Origin: Flavobacteriaceae bacterium UBA3339
GTDB lineage: Bacteria > Bacteroidota > Bacteroidia > Flavobacteriales > Flavobacteriaceae
Length of the DNA stretch: 64,000 bases
Assembly (NCBI GenBank): GCA_002360925.1
Contig: DERN01000011.1
Span: 305,964-369,963 of the forward strand
Direction of reading: 5' to 3'
Of the stretch, positions 50,738 through 58,963 are shown piece after piece. The notes under the pieces were generated by a model that saw nothing but the letters and a program-made list of their open reading frames with translations, did no database searches and had not been told where the DNA came from. The position numbers and the translations under genes are program-made. Position 1 is the first letter of the stretch. The number at the start of each line of letters is the position of its first letter.

Positions 50738-51457
50738 ATGCCTTTATTAGAAATAATTTATCAAGACGCTTACCTAGTTGCAATAAACAAACCACATGAT
50801 TTATTAGTGCATCAATCGCCAATTGCTAGAAATGCTGAAGAATTTGCTATTCAATTATTGCGCGATCAAATTGGACAAAAAGTATATCCTGTTCATCGTT
50901 TAGATCGAAAAACTTCGGGCGTTTTACTTTTCGCTTTAGATAAAGAAACTAACAAAGCCTTAACCGAACAATTTACAAATCAAACCACAACGAAGAAATA
51001 TTGGGCAATTGTACGCGGATTTGCTCCGGATGAATTAACGATCGATTATCCTTTATTTAAAGACAACGGTGTTTTACAAAATGCTATTACCAAAATCAAA
51101 ACTTTAGATCGGGTTGAAATTGATTTGCCTTTTGGTAAACATCAAACTTCTCGTTACAGTATCATCGAAGCTGAACCTTTAACTGGTCGAATGCATCAAA
51201 TTCGAAAACATATGGCGCATATTTTCCATCCAATTATTGGCGATCGTCCGCATGGATGCAATAAACAAAACAAATTGTGGCTAGAGAAATTTGAAATAAA
51301 AACCATGTTATTACATGCGCATTCGCTTTCTTTTCAACATCCAAAAAGTTTCGAAACCATTACTATTTCGGCAAACCCTTCTACCATGTTTTTAAAAGTT
51401 GTAGATCAATTAAATTTTAGTTCGTTTAAAAACGTTATCGATTTCAAATCTCTTTAA
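50738..51457 (+). CDS. RluA-family pseudouridine synthase (TruC-like)
   Basis: This enzyme isomerises a uridine in rRNA or tRNA to pseudouridine. The 239-residue single-domain protein begins PLLEIIYQDAYLVAINKPHD. It carries the catalytic Asp in VHRLDRKTSGVLLFALDKET (about 51-70) and the late motif TGRMHQIRKHMAHIFHPIIG near 148-167. There is no S4 domain at the N-terminus, as in TruC and RluA. TruC, which modifies tRNA position 65, is the best match in length and motif spelling, but RluA-group enzymes cannot be told apart reliably by eye. Confidence 0.85.
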   Translation: MPLLEIIYQDAYLVAINKPHDLLVHQSPIARNAEEFAIQLLRDQIGQKVYPVHRLDRKTSGVLLFALDKETNKALTEQFTNQTTTKKYWAIVRGFAPDELTIDYPLFKDNGVLQNAITKIKTLDRVEIDLPFGKHQTSRYSIIEAEPLTGRMHQIRKHMAHIFHPIIGDRPHGCNKQNKLWLEKFEIKTMLLHAHSLSFQHPKSFETITISANPSTMFLKVVDQLNFSSFKNVIDFKSL

Positions 51458-51533
51458 AAAAACGCAGTAACATCGATTAAAATTTCAATTATTTTAATAA
51501 TTTGGTTACTTTTACAAGCAAAAGGCTATTTTA

Positions 51534-51938
51534 ATGAAAGCATATATTTCTGTAGATACAGATACGCGCAAAACTTTAGGAAAAGAAATCATTGCATTGG
51601 GCATGGCTTTGGGGTCTGCCAATGTAGAACAATTTATATTTGTTGATAAATATTCGATTGAACCGGGGCACGAAGCCGAAGGAATGCAAAAAGCAATGAA
51701 AGAAATCGATTCATGTAATTTTATCATCATCGAAGCAAGCAAAGTAAATGTTACGTCGTGCATTGAATTAGGTTATGCAAAAGCAAAACGCAAACCTGTT
51801 GTTTATTTGCAAAAAGCCGAAGCCGAAACAAACGAAACGGTTTTTGCTTTGAGTAATTTTCATATTTTGTATGCAAATCCTAAAGATTTATTCGATCAAT
51901 TGACCGAGTTTTTAAAAAACGTTTTACCTCAAAATTAA
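51534..51938 (+). CDS. Nucleoside 2-deoxyribosyltransferase-like protein
   Basis: This is a small cytoplasmic protein with a Rossmann-like fold resembling nucleoside 2-deoxyribosyltransferases. The 134 residues contain KAYISVDTDTRKTLGKEIIA, IFVDKYSIEPGHEAEGMQKA, NFIIIEASKVNVTSCIELGY and KPVVYLQKAEAE. In the family the segment IIEASxxNVTSCIELGYA holds the catalytic Glu. Catalysis therefore seems possible, yet related proteins also act only as nucleotide or NAD binders, so the reaction is left open. A TACTTTTA string at 51507-51514 may be a degenerate promoter. It ends before an odd terminator-start junction. Confidence 0.65.
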   Translation: MKAYISVDTDTRKTLGKEIIALGMALGSANVEQFIFVDKYSIEPGHEAEGMQKAMKEIDSCNFIIIEASKVNVTSCIELGYAKAKRKPVVYLQKAEAETNETVFALSNFHILYANPKDLFDQLTEFLKNVLPQN

Positions 51939-51939
51939 T

Positions 51940-51968
51940 AGCCTTCGAAATTTTCAAGGCTCTTTTTT
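51940..51968 (+). terminator. Hairpin with T run, directly before the next start codon
   Basis: AGCCTT pairs with AAGGCT, with GAAA/TTTC inside, followed by CTTTTTTT. It looks like a terminator for the upstream gene, yet the next ATG is at 51970, so it could also regulate that gene by attenuation. Confidence 0.7.
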
Positions 51969-51969
51969 T

Positions 51970-52497
51970 ATGCATTCATTTCTACTTTTTAAACCTTCTA
52001 CCGAAAAAGAATTTCCTTCTATTTTAAAATGGATTTTTCTTTTTATTCTGCTTTCATTTCTAAACGTTTTCTCGAAACATCTTCCGCCTTTTTTACATTA
52101 TACGCTTCTTTTAATGTTGATTTTATTAGCAGGATTTATCGTTTATTTTCTTGCAACGAATTACAAACGATTTCATTTTATAAAAGGAGCTTTTTACGGA
52201 AAACTTTCCTTCTCGAAACAAGGAATTTATTTTTCAGAAGAATGGATTTCGTATTCAGAAATCGATTCGATTACTTTTTTAAATCATGATTTTTTAGGAA
52301 AATTCGATCGAAAAAAGATTTTATTTCCTTCTGTTTCAATTGGAGTTCAAAACAAAATCATCATTAAAACAAAGGCAAATAAGATGTACGAAAGTCAGTT
52401 TCAAATGAAACACGACAATGAATTAATCCGTATCGAAAAGTATTTCGATCAAAACCAAATAGTCTGGAAATGGTTAGCCGAACCATCAGATTTTTAA
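51970..52497 (+). CDS. Hypothetical two-helix membrane protein
   Basis: I do not recognise a named family. The 175-residue protein starts FLLFKPSTEKEFPSILKWIF with two adjacent membrane helices (about 20-36 and 43-66). A cytoplasmic domain of about 100 residues follows, having PH-like strands (FYGKLSFSKQGIYFSEEWIS, KNKIIIKTKANKMYESQFQM). That arrangement resembles bacterial PH-domain membrane proteins, which often sense membranes, but this is judged by eye. The start is only two bases beyond a T run, with no room for a separate promoter; its mRNA is probably read-through from the gene upstream. Confidence 0.6.
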   Translation: MHSFLLFKPSTEKEFPSILKWIFLFILLSFLNVFSKHLPPFLHYTLLLMLILLAGFIVYFLATNYKRFHFIKGAFYGKLSFSKQGIYFSEEWISYSEIDSITFLNHDFLGKFDRKKILFPSVSIGVQNKIIIKTKANKMYESQFQMKHDNELIRIEKYFDQNQIVWKWLAEPSDF

Positions 52498-52505
52498 TAT
52501 ATTTG
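52498..52505 (+). promoter_or_regulatory. Promoter -7 box for the M49 peptidase gene
   Basis: TATATTTG matches TAnnTTTG. It starts at the base after the upstream stop codon and lies 22 bases before the ATG at 52527. Confidence 0.5.
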
Positions 52506-52526
52506 TTACTCTTAACACTAAAAAAG

Positions 52527-54563
52527 ATGAAATTTAGTCAGTTTACAATGATCGCTTTGGCGGTTGCTTCGCTAACTGCGTGCAATAAAAATAACAAAAT
52601 GGACGAAAACCAATCTACCATAGACAGTTTGAAACAAATTAAGTTCGAAACAGAACAATTTGCAGACATTCAAGTATTAAACTATGAAATTCCGGGTTGG
52701 GATAAGTTTACTTTAAAAGAGAAAAAATTGGTGTATTATTTGGCTCAAGCCGGATATTCTGGCCGCGATATTTTCTGGGATCAAAACTACAGATACAATT
52801 TAAAAATTCGTGCGGCTTTAGAAAACATCTATGTAAATTATCAAGGTGATAAAAACGACGAGAATTGGAAAAAATTCGAAATCTATTTAAAACGAATTTG
52901 GTTTTCGAACGGAATTCATCATCATTATTCGAACGATAAAATCAAACCTGGATTTCCGCAAACATATCTTCAAACACTTTTAAAAGAAACCAAAACGAAT
53001 TTAGACGCTAGCATTGTTGAAGTTTTATTTAACGATGTTGATGCTAAAAAAGTAAACTTAAACGAAGCAAAAGGTTTGGTTCAAGGTTCGGCTGTGAATT
53101 TTTATGGAAAAGGACTTACTGCTGCCGATGTCGAGAAGTTTTATGGAAGCATGAAATTAGACACACTTAGACCAATTTCTTCGGGATTGAATTCTAAATT
53201 GGTTCGTACTGAATCTGGAAAAATTGAAGAAAAAGTTTGGAAAAGTGGCGGAATGTACGGCGCTGCAATCGACAAAGTTGTTTTTTGGTTGGAAAAAGCA
53301 GTTGAAGTTGCCGAAAACAAACCACAAGCCGATGCTTTAAAATTATTAATTGAATATTACAAAACAGGCGATTTAAAAACTTGGGACGAATATAATGTGG
53401 CTTGGGTTAAAGCAACCGAAGGAAATATTGATTACATAAACGGATTTATCGAAGTTTACAACGATCCGCTTGGACACAAAGCTTCATACGAATCGACTGT
53501 TCAAATTAAAGATTTTGATATGTCGGCTAAAATGGAAGTTGTTTCTCAAAGTGCACAATGGTTTGAAGATAATTCTCCGTTAATGCCGGAACATAAAAAG
53601 AAAAATGTAGTCGGAATTTCGTATAAAACGGTTATTGTTGCTGCAGAATCTGGAGATACTTCTCCTGCAACGCCAATTGGAGTTAACTTACCAAATGCCG
53701 ATTGGATTCGTGCAGAACACGGTTCTAAATCTATTTCGTTAGGAAATATCATTGAAGCGTATAACAAATCGGGAAGTTCTGATAAACTAAAAGAATTCGC
53801 TTTCGATGAAGAAGAAGTTAAATTAGCCGAGCGTTACAGCGAATTGGCAGATAAATTACATACAGCTTTACACGAAGTAGTTGGACACGCTTCCGGACAG
53901 ATTAATCCAGGTGTTGGAACTCCGAAAGAAACTTTAAAAAGTTACGCTTCGACTCTAGAAGAAGGTCGTGCCGATTTAGTTGCTTTGTATTATTTATACG
54001 ATTCTAAAATGCAGGAATTAGGTTTGGTTGATGATTGGAAAAGTCTTGGAAAAGCAGCTTATAACGATTATATCCGAAATGGTTTAATGACTCAATTAGT
54101 TCGTATTGAACCTGGAAAAACAATTGAAGAAGCGCATATGCGTAATCGCCAATGGGTTTCGGCTTGGGTTTTCGAGAAAGGAAAAGCCGAAAATATTATT
54201 GAACGCATTGAACGCGACGGAAAAACTTATTTTAAAATCAACGATTACGACAAATTACATCAATTATTTGGCGAATTATTAAAAGAAACGCAACGTATTA
54301 AATCGGAAGGAGATTACGCTGCTGGAAAAGCTTTAGTAGAAAATTATGGTGTTAAAGTAGATCAAAAATTACATCTTGAAGTTTTAGAGCGCAATAAAAA
54401 ATTCAACATTGCGCCTTATCGTGGTTTTGTGAATCCGGTGTTGGTTCCTGTTACAAACGAAAAAGGAGAAATTACAGATATCGTGGTAACGTATCCTAAA
54501 ACGTTTGCAGAACAAATGTTGTATTATTCTAAAAACTACAACTTCCTTCCTTTAGAAAATTAA
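52527..54563 (+). CDS. M49-family dipeptidyl peptidase (DPP III-like) lipoprotein
   Basis: This is a zinc-dependent exopeptidase of family M49. From the ATG at 52527 it has 678 residues; a frame from 52470 overlaps the upstream gene. A lipoprotein signal (AVASLTACNKN, Cys19) places it in the periplasm or at the outer membrane, unlike the cytosolic eukaryotic enzymes. The zinc motif is HEVVGH at 449-454, an M49-type HExxxH, and the third ligand is in EEGRAD at 478-483. The helical N-terminal half includes GIHHHYSNDKIKPGF. It probably releases dipeptides from imported peptides. It is a single gene with its own promoter and terminator. Confidence 0.9.
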   Translation: MKFSQFTMIALAVASLTACNKNNKMDENQSTIDSLKQIKFETEQFADIQVLNYEIPGWDKFTLKEKKLVYYLAQAGYSGRDIFWDQNYRYNLKIRAALENIYVNYQGDKNDENWKKFEIYLKRIWFSNGIHHHYSNDKIKPGFPQTYLQTLLKETKTNLDASIVEVLFNDVDAKKVNLNEAKGLVQGSAVNFYGKGLTAADVEKFYGSMKLDTLRPISSGLNSKLVRTESGKIEEKVWKSGGMYGAAIDKVVFWLEKAVEVAENKPQADALKLLIEYYKTGDLKTWDEYNVAWVKATEGNIDYINGFIEVYNDPLGHKASYESTVQIKDFDMSAKMEVVSQSAQWFEDNSPLMPEHKKKNVVGISYKTVIVAAESGDTSPATPIGVNLPNADWIRAEHGSKSISLGNIIEAYNKSGSSDKLKEFAFDEEEVKLAERYSELADKLHTALHEVVGHASGQINPGVGTPKETLKSYASTLEEGRADLVALYYLYDSKMQELGLVDDWKSLGKAAYNDYIRNGLMTQLVRIEPGKTIEEAHMRNRQWVSAWVFEKGKAENIIERIERDGKTYFKINDYDKLHQLFGELLKETQRIKSEGDYAAGKALVENYGVKVDQKLHLEVLERNKKFNIAPYRGFVNPVLVPVTNEKGEITDIVVTYPKTFAEQMLYYSKNYNFLPLEN

Positions 54564-54572
54564 ACTCATTAC

Positions 54573-54597
54573 AAAGACCACTTTTTGTGGTCTTTTT
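54573..54597 (+). terminator. Terminator of the M49 peptidase gene
   Basis: AAAGACCAC pairs with GTGGTCTTTTT around TTTTT, 10 bases past the stop codon. Confidence 0.88.
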
Positions 54598-54614
54598 ATT
54601 TTAACTCATAAATT

Positions 54615-55220
54615 ATGAAAGCGCTACTTATTATCGACATTCAGAATGATTTTTTACCAAAAGGTTCATTAGCTGTTGAAAAAGGTGATGAAATTATTCC
54701 AACTGTAAATCGTATTCAAAACAAATTCGATCTAATCATTGCAACACAAGATTGGCATCCCGAAAATCATAAAAGCTTTGCATCAAATCATCCAAACAAA
54801 AATGTTTTTGATGTAATAAATCTTAATGGATTAGAACAAGTTTTATGGCCAAATCATTGTATTCAAAGAACTTTTGGCGCTGAGTTTTCTTCTGAATTAA
54901 ACACCAAAAATATTTCTGCCATTATTCGAAAAGGAATGAATTCGGAAATAGACAGTTACAGCGGAATTTTTGATAATGGCAAACAAAACAACACTGGTTT
55001 ATTGGGTTTATTGAATGACAAAAAAGTTTCGGATGTTTATGTTTGCGGACTTGCAGCCGATTATTGTGTGTACTACACAGCAAAAGACGCTGTAGAAAAT
55101 GGTTTTAAAACATATTATATAGAAGATGCAACAAAAGCTATTTCGCAAGAAAATTATCAAAATTGCAAAGAAGAATTACGCTCTTTAGGAGTTGTTTTTG
55201 TAAATAGTAACAAAATTTAG
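54615..55220 (+). CDS. pncA: Nicotinamidase/pyrazinamidase
   Basis: PncA hydrolyses nicotinamide to nicotinate for NAD salvage and also activates the drug pyrazinamide. The 201-residue isochorismatase-fold protein begins KALLIIDIQNDFLPKGSLAV with catalytic Asp8. It has the metal-binding Asp/His in TQDWHPENHKSFA (about 45-57), RKGMNSEIDSYSGIFDN near 112-128 with the catalytic Lys, and the nucleophile Cys in VCGLAADYCVYYTA near 141-155. The long segment WPNHCIQRTFGAEF is typical of this subgroup. It is a single gene just after a terminator, so its promoter must be in the 18-base gap or further back. Confidence 0.94.
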   Translation: MKALLIIDIQNDFLPKGSLAVEKGDEIIPTVNRIQNKFDLIIATQDWHPENHKSFASNHPNKNVFDVINLNGLEQVLWPNHCIQRTFGAEFSSELNTKNISAIIRKGMNSEIDSYSGIFDNGKQNNTGLLGLLNDKKVSDVYVCGLAADYCVYYTAKDAVENGFKTYYIEDATKAISQENYQNCKEELRSLGVVFVNSNKI

Positions 55221-55229
55221 AAATAGGCT

Positions 55230-55237
55230 TATATTTG
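55230..55237 (+). promoter_or_regulatory. Promoter -7 box for the secreted gene at 55252
   Basis: TATATTTG matches TAnnTTTG, 15 bases before the ATG. Confidence 0.5.
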
Positions 55238-55251
55238 CAAAAAACATTCTA

Positions 55252-55959
55252 ATGAAAAACACACTACTTTTATTTTTTGCGTTTATGCTTCAAAATGCAA
55301 TAATTGCACAAACAAAAGCGGTTCCTCCGTTTGAACCTGAACAATATGTAAAAAGCATTATTCAGGAATTGGATATTCCCGATGCGACTTTCGATAAAAT
55401 GCGCGGAAAAGATTACGTTGTACAATTAAAGCTTTTTTTAAACGACAAAGGCGAAGTTGTTAAAACAAGTATTCCAAACGATGAATTTGAATTAGAGCCT
55501 TATATTTCTCCAATTGTTAAAGCGTTGCCCAACTTTACTCTGGTTATAACAGATGGAGTTGCAAAAAGCAGCATGTACAGTTTATCGTTTGTTTTAAACG
55601 AATATTCGTATTACAAATTAGTTCGTCAATCTGCCATTCCAGTAGTTGGAATGGAAAAATTCCGAGATAAAGTTCGAAATAATTTTTATCTAACCGATTT
55701 AGAAAGAACAAAATTAAGTGCTGCTAAAACAAAGGAAAATTACGATGTAGTAATTGATTTTATCATTGAAAAAGATGGAACTTTATGCTGTTTTAAAATG
55801 GCAGATAAAGAAATGGAATACTTTCAGGATCGTATGATTCGCGCTATAAAAAGAGCTTCTAAAAAGTGGATTCCTGGTAAATATAATGGAGTTCCTGTTC
55901 GAACTAAATTTACTTATACATTAACTTTAAAGACTGATTTTCACTCCTTAAACATTTAA
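55252..55959 (+). CDS. Secreted protein with two TonB-C-like domains
   Basis: This is an exported protein of unknown role whose fold repeats the TonB C-terminal pattern. The 235-residue precursor has a signal peptide ending near AIIAQTK. The first copy (about 45-125) runs DYVVQLKLFLNDKGEVVKTS to YSLSFVLNEY, and the second (about 160-232) runs NYDVVIDFIIEKDGTLCCFK, then KWIPGKYNGVPVRTKFTYTL. The second has the W-x-P-A/G-x-x-x-G-x-P-V-x-T pattern of TonB-C. There is no membrane anchor or Pro-rich linker, so it cannot act as a normal energy transducer. Related genes occur at 60623-63814. Confidence 0.7.
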   Translation: MKNTLLLFFAFMLQNAIIAQTKAVPPFEPEQYVKSIIQELDIPDATFDKMRGKDYVVQLKLFLNDKGEVVKTSIPNDEFELEPYISPIVKALPNFTLVITDGVAKSSMYSLSFVLNEYSYYKLVRQSAIPVVGMEKFRDKVRNNFYLTDLERTKLSAAKTKENYDVVIDFIIEKDGTLCCFKMADKEMEYFQDRMIRAIKRASKKWIPGKYNGVPVRTKFTYTLTLKTDFHSLNI

Positions 55960-56022
55960 TTCTTACAAAATGAATCAAATCTTTTTGTATTGATTAATGA
56001 AAAGTTGAACATTTAATTATTT

Positions 56023-56048
56023 TTATTTAATCTAAATAACTATATTTG
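56023..56048 (+). promoter_or_regulatory. HugZ promoter with adjoining perfect palindrome
   Basis: TTATTTA-ATC-TAAATAA (56023-56039) is a perfect 7-3-7 inverted repeat. One base later comes TATATTTG (56041-56048), the -7 box. The dyad covers the -33 to -10 interval, where a repressor would block polymerase. A Fur-like or heme-responsive regulator is plausible because the gene belongs to a heme-use family, but the protein is unknown. Confidence 0.55.
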
Positions 56049-56071
56049 AATTCAATTTTAAATCTTTCATC

Positions 56072-56614
56072 ATGAATACTTCTTCTGACATTCCAAAATC
56101 AACAGCTGAAGCAAAACCAATTGCTCCAAAAGTGAAAGAACTAGTCGAAAAGTCAAAATCAGTAATATTAGGGACAGTTGATGCAGACGGAAAACCAAAT
56201 TCGAGTTACGCTCCGTTTTTAAAAATCGAAAACACATATTATGTTTTGGTTTCGTTCATGGCAAGACATACCAAGAACTTAAGAGATCAAAAAAAGGTTT
56301 CGATGATGTTCATTGCTGACGAATCGACTTCGAAACAAATTTATGCGCGCGAACGTTTAACTTTTGATGCTTTGACAGAGCAAATTGAAAGAAATTCAGA
56401 TAAGTGGAACAATGTTATTCCTGCTCTAAAAGAAAAGTATGGTAAAGTTTTGGATGTTATATCGCCAATGGAAGATTTTATTCTTATTGCGATTCATCCC
56501 ATTTCTGGATCTTATGTAAATGGATTTGGTAGTGCTTATATAATTGACAAAAACTTAGATGTTTTAACGCACAGAAATGATATTGCACACGGAACAGTTC
56601 CAGAAGATAATTAA
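56072..56614 (+). CDS. HugZ/HutZ-like heme-utilisation protein (split-barrel, FMN-binding-like)
   Basis: This protein has the pyridoxamine-phosphate-oxidase-type split barrel found in HugZ/HutZ, proteins that bind or degrade heme to release iron. The 180 residues contain KSKSVILGTVDADGKPNSSY near 28-47, YYVLVSFMARHTKNLRDQKK near 57-76 and DFILIAIHPISGSYVNGFGS near 134-153. The late segment VNGFGSAYII is typical of the family. The His used for heme ligation in HugZ, at the extreme C-terminus, may correspond to His in VLTHRNDIAHGT. It is controlled by a promoter with a 7-3-7 palindrome. Confidence 0.8.
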   Translation: MNTSSDIPKSTAEAKPIAPKVKELVEKSKSVILGTVDADGKPNSSYAPFLKIENTYYVLVSFMARHTKNLRDQKKVSMMFIADESTSKQIYARERLTFDALTEQIERNSDKWNNVIPALKEKYGKVLDVISPMEDFILIAIHPISGSYVNGFGSAYIIDKNLDVLTHRNDIAHGTVPEDN

Positions 56615-56616
56615 GT

Positions 56617-56709
56617 AAAAGAAACGATTAAAAATCAATTAATTGACATCATTTTATTCTGTGTTTTTCAGATTTATAGAATCATCTTATATTTTTGATC
56701 GTTTCTTTT
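56617..56709. repeat. Long-looped inverted repeat between convergent genes
   Basis: AAAAGAAACGATTAAAAAT (56617-56635) and ATTTTTGATCGTTTCTTTT (56691-56709) are complementary at 18 of 19 positions and are separated by 55 bases. Inside there is a further small palindrome, TCAATTAATTGA (56635-56646). It ends in a T run toward the DUF4260 gene. It may be an unusual bidirectional terminator or a small RNA. Confidence 0.6.
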
Positions 56710-56711
56710 TA

Positions 56712-57068
56712 TTACTCTTTTTTCCCAATTTCTCCTAAATGCGTGAATTTAAATCCTTGTTCGTATTTTAATCCGTAACCCAACATTCGATCGAAAGAAG
56801 AATGCGAAAAAAGTAAAATTCCGATAAAAGTCAATTCCGAGTTATGGAAATACCAACCTAAAATTCCTAAAATTACTGCAAGTCCTCTGTGGTGAAAAAT
56901 GTTATAACTCCATGCTCCTACTTTATTTCCAAACAAATAGCCTAACATTGAAAAATCGGGAGCAAGAAATAAACCTACAAACCGCCACCAGTTTTCGTTT
57001 GTTTGAGAAAAAATCCACAATGACAATAAAAACAAACCAGCTTCTTCTATTTTAATAAGGTTTTTCAT
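56712..57068 (-). CDS. DUF4260 membrane protein
   Basis: This is a 118-residue protein of the DUF4260 family, function unknown. It opens with EEAGLFLLSLWIFSQTNENW and has about three or four hydrophobic helices. The family-typical segment FLAPDFSMLGYLFGNKVGAW lies near 34-53, followed by HHRGLAVILGI and SHSSFDRMLGYGLKYEQGF near 88-106. Its start overlaps the cyclase stop by 4 bases (ATGA), so it is translated with the cyclase. Conserved His and Asp residues in HHRG and SSFDRMLG might bind a metal or a small molecule; this is only a suggestion. Confidence 0.85.
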   Translation of the reverse strand: MKNLIKIEEAGLFLLSLWIFSQTNENWWRFVGLFLAPDFSMLGYLFGNKVGAWSYNIFHHRGLAVILGILGWYFHNSELTFIGILLFSHSSFDRMLGYGLKYEQGFKFTHLGEIGKKE

Positions 57069-57832
57069 TGTATCTTATATAAAATCGGTTTACTTGGCGA
57101 AGCATCATTTTCGAACGAAGCAATTTGAATATTCAACAAATATGTTCCATCTAAAATTTCATCTTCAACAAAAATCATTTCGGTTATCGTAGTATCAAAT
57201 CGTGCGTCTTCATTGACTTTTTGAGTATTTTTTACATTCCAAAAAGCTTTGTGTGCTAATAATTTCCCTTCATCTTTTTCTTTATCAACACTTGGCAAAT
57301 CAATCAACAAATGTTTTACACCTATTTCGCAAAGAAAAACCGCAGCTTCGTCTAACAAATACGGCGGATTGGTGTTCGAATAATTTTTATGCTTCTTTTC
57401 TAATTCATTCGGAAGAGTGCGTATAATCAAAGCTTCAGGAGTTTTTCTTTCTAATAATTTTTCGATTTGACATTTTGTAATAACAAAATCTTCATCTCGT
57501 TTTTCGGGAAGAACCGAAATCAATTCTGAAACAAAAAATAACTGCTTTAACGTTTGATTAATCGAATAAAAATCTTTTGTTATATGTCCTAAACATTCGG
57601 TATGTGTTCCGTGAGCGTGCGGATTAAACAGAATATTATTGAAATTAGTAGATGATTTTCCGGAAATCACACTCCCAACAAAATCGCCCATAATTACTGG
57701 ATTTATTTCGGGTTGATCTAAATACCAAGCAATCGGATTTTGCTCGTTATTTTGAATAGGCAACGAAATATCAATCGGTTTTGTTAAATCAATTTCGTAT
57801 GTTTTATTTTGATGTTGAATGGTTGTTTTCAT
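57065..57832 (-). CDS. Cyclase-family (kynurenine formamidase-like) hydrolase
   Basis: This is a metal-dependent hydrolase of the cyclase family, which includes bacterial kynurenine formamidase and isatin hydrolase. The 255-residue protein has the metal-binding motif in NPHAHGTHTECLGHI near 70-84 (HxGTHxE form), FLCEIGVKHLLIDLPSVDKE near 170-189 and the terminal-domain strand TTITEMIFVEDEILDGTYLL. The Asp of the usual HxGTHxD is Glu here. Substrate is not evident. It begins one base after hemW ends and overlaps DUF4260, so it belongs to the ruvC-hemW operon, a context that does not suggest tryptophan breakdown. Confidence 0.82.
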   Translation of the reverse strand: MKTTIQHQNKTYEIDLTKPIDISLPIQNNEQNPIAWYLDQPEINPVIMGDFVGSVISGKSSTNFNNILFNPHAHGTHTECLGHITKDFYSINQTLKQLFFVSELISVLPEKRDEDFVITKCQIEKLLERKTPEALIIRTLPNELEKKHKNYSNTNPPYLLDEAAVFLCEIGVKHLLIDLPSVDKEKDEGKLLAHKAFWNVKNTQKVNEDARFDTTITEMIFVEDEILDGTYLLNIQIASFENDASPSKPILYKIQ

Positions 57833-57833
57833 A

Positions 57834-58958
57834 TTAATTTATCATAAACAATTCAGAAGCAATTCCGTCGCAAAAGAACTTCCCTTTAATAGTTGTTTTT
57901 AAAATATCGTTTTCAAAATCTAGTTGTCCTTTATCAATAAATGGTTGGGCATTTTCTAAAAGGTAATTTTTATACGATTCGCCAAATTCATTTAAAACAC
58001 GAGAAACCGAAACGCCCCAAATGGTGCGCAAACCTGTCATAATATATTCGTTATAACGATCTTGCAAGCTCAAAGTTTCTGTTTCATTTGGCAATTCATT
58101 TTTAGAAATAGACTGAATATACAACGAGTTATTTGCAATATTCCACGAACGATTTTTTCCATCAAAACTATGTGCTGAAGGTCCAATTCCTAAATACTTT
58201 TTCCCTAACCAATAAGCCGAATTGTTTTTGGAAAAGAAATCAGATTTTCCAAAATTCGATAATTCATAATGAACAAATCCAGCTTTTTCAAGTAGTTCAA
58301 TTAAAGCTAAAAAATGTTCATGCGCAATTCCGTCATCGGGCATCGGAATTTTTCCGTTTTTAATTAAAGAAGCTAAAGCCGTTTTGGGTTCAACTGTTAA
58401 AGCATAAGTCGAAATATGCGGAATATTTAAATCCAACGCTTTTAGAATGTTCGTTTTCCAACGTACTAAAGACATATTGGGAATTCCGTAAATTAAATCA
58501 ATCGAAATGTTTTCGAAATAGTATCGAGCCTCTTTCAACGAATCTAAAGCTTCTTTCGCATTATGTGCCCGATTCATCAAAATCAAATCTTCGTCATAAA
58601 ACGACTGAATTCCGATACTTAATCGATTTATTTTTGATTTCGATAATTCTTGAATTCGTTCTTTCGATAAATCATCTGGATTAGCTTCTAACGTAATTTC
58701 AGGATTTTCAATCACATCAAACAAGGAGAAAATCGGTTCTAAAATTTGATCAATTTCCTTATTCGATAAAACGCTTGGCGTTCCGCCACCAAAATAAATC
58801 GTTTCAACAGGTTCGTTAATTTCCTCTTTTCGCAAATAAATTTCCTGAATTAAAGCCGAAATCAACTCGTCTTTCTTTTTTAAAGAAGTCGAAAAGTGGA
58901 AATCGCAATAATAACATGCTTGTTTGCAAAACGGAATGTGAATGTAAATACCTGCCAT
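57834..58958 (-). CDS. hemW: HemW-like radical SAM protein (heme chaperone)
   Basis: HemW binds heme and passes it to respiratory proteins. It was long mistaken for coproporphyrinogen dehydrogenase. The 374-residue protein begins GIYIHIPFCKQACYYCDFHF with a radical-SAM cluster motif of the CxxxCxxC type (C11, C15, C18). It then has TIYFGGGTPSVL near 54-65 and the family-typical ISTYALTVEPKTALASLIKN near 177-196. The extra Cys found in HemN (CxxxCxxCxC) is absent, consistent with HemW. It lies between ruvC (5 bases) and the cyclase (1 base). A heme chaperone fits with the cytochrome-rich operon at the window start. Confidence 0.9.
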   Translation of the reverse strand: MAGIYIHIPFCKQACYYCDFHFSTSLKKKDELISALIQEIYLRKEEINEPVETIYFGGGTPSVLSNKEIDQILEPIFSLFDVIENPEITLEANPDDLSKERIQELSKSKINRLSIGIQSFYDEDLILMNRAHNAKEALDSLKEARYYFENISIDLIYGIPNMSLVRWKTNILKALDLNIPHISTYALTVEPKTALASLIKNGKIPMPDDGIAHEHFLALIELLEKAGFVHYELSNFGKSDFFSKNNSAYWLGKKYLGIGPSAHSFDGKNRSWNIANNSLYIQSISKNELPNETETLSLQDRYNEYIMTGLRTIWGVSVSRVLNEFGESYKNYLLENAQPFIDKGQLDFENDILKTTIKGKFFCDGIASELFMIN

Positions 58959-58963
58959 TGTTA

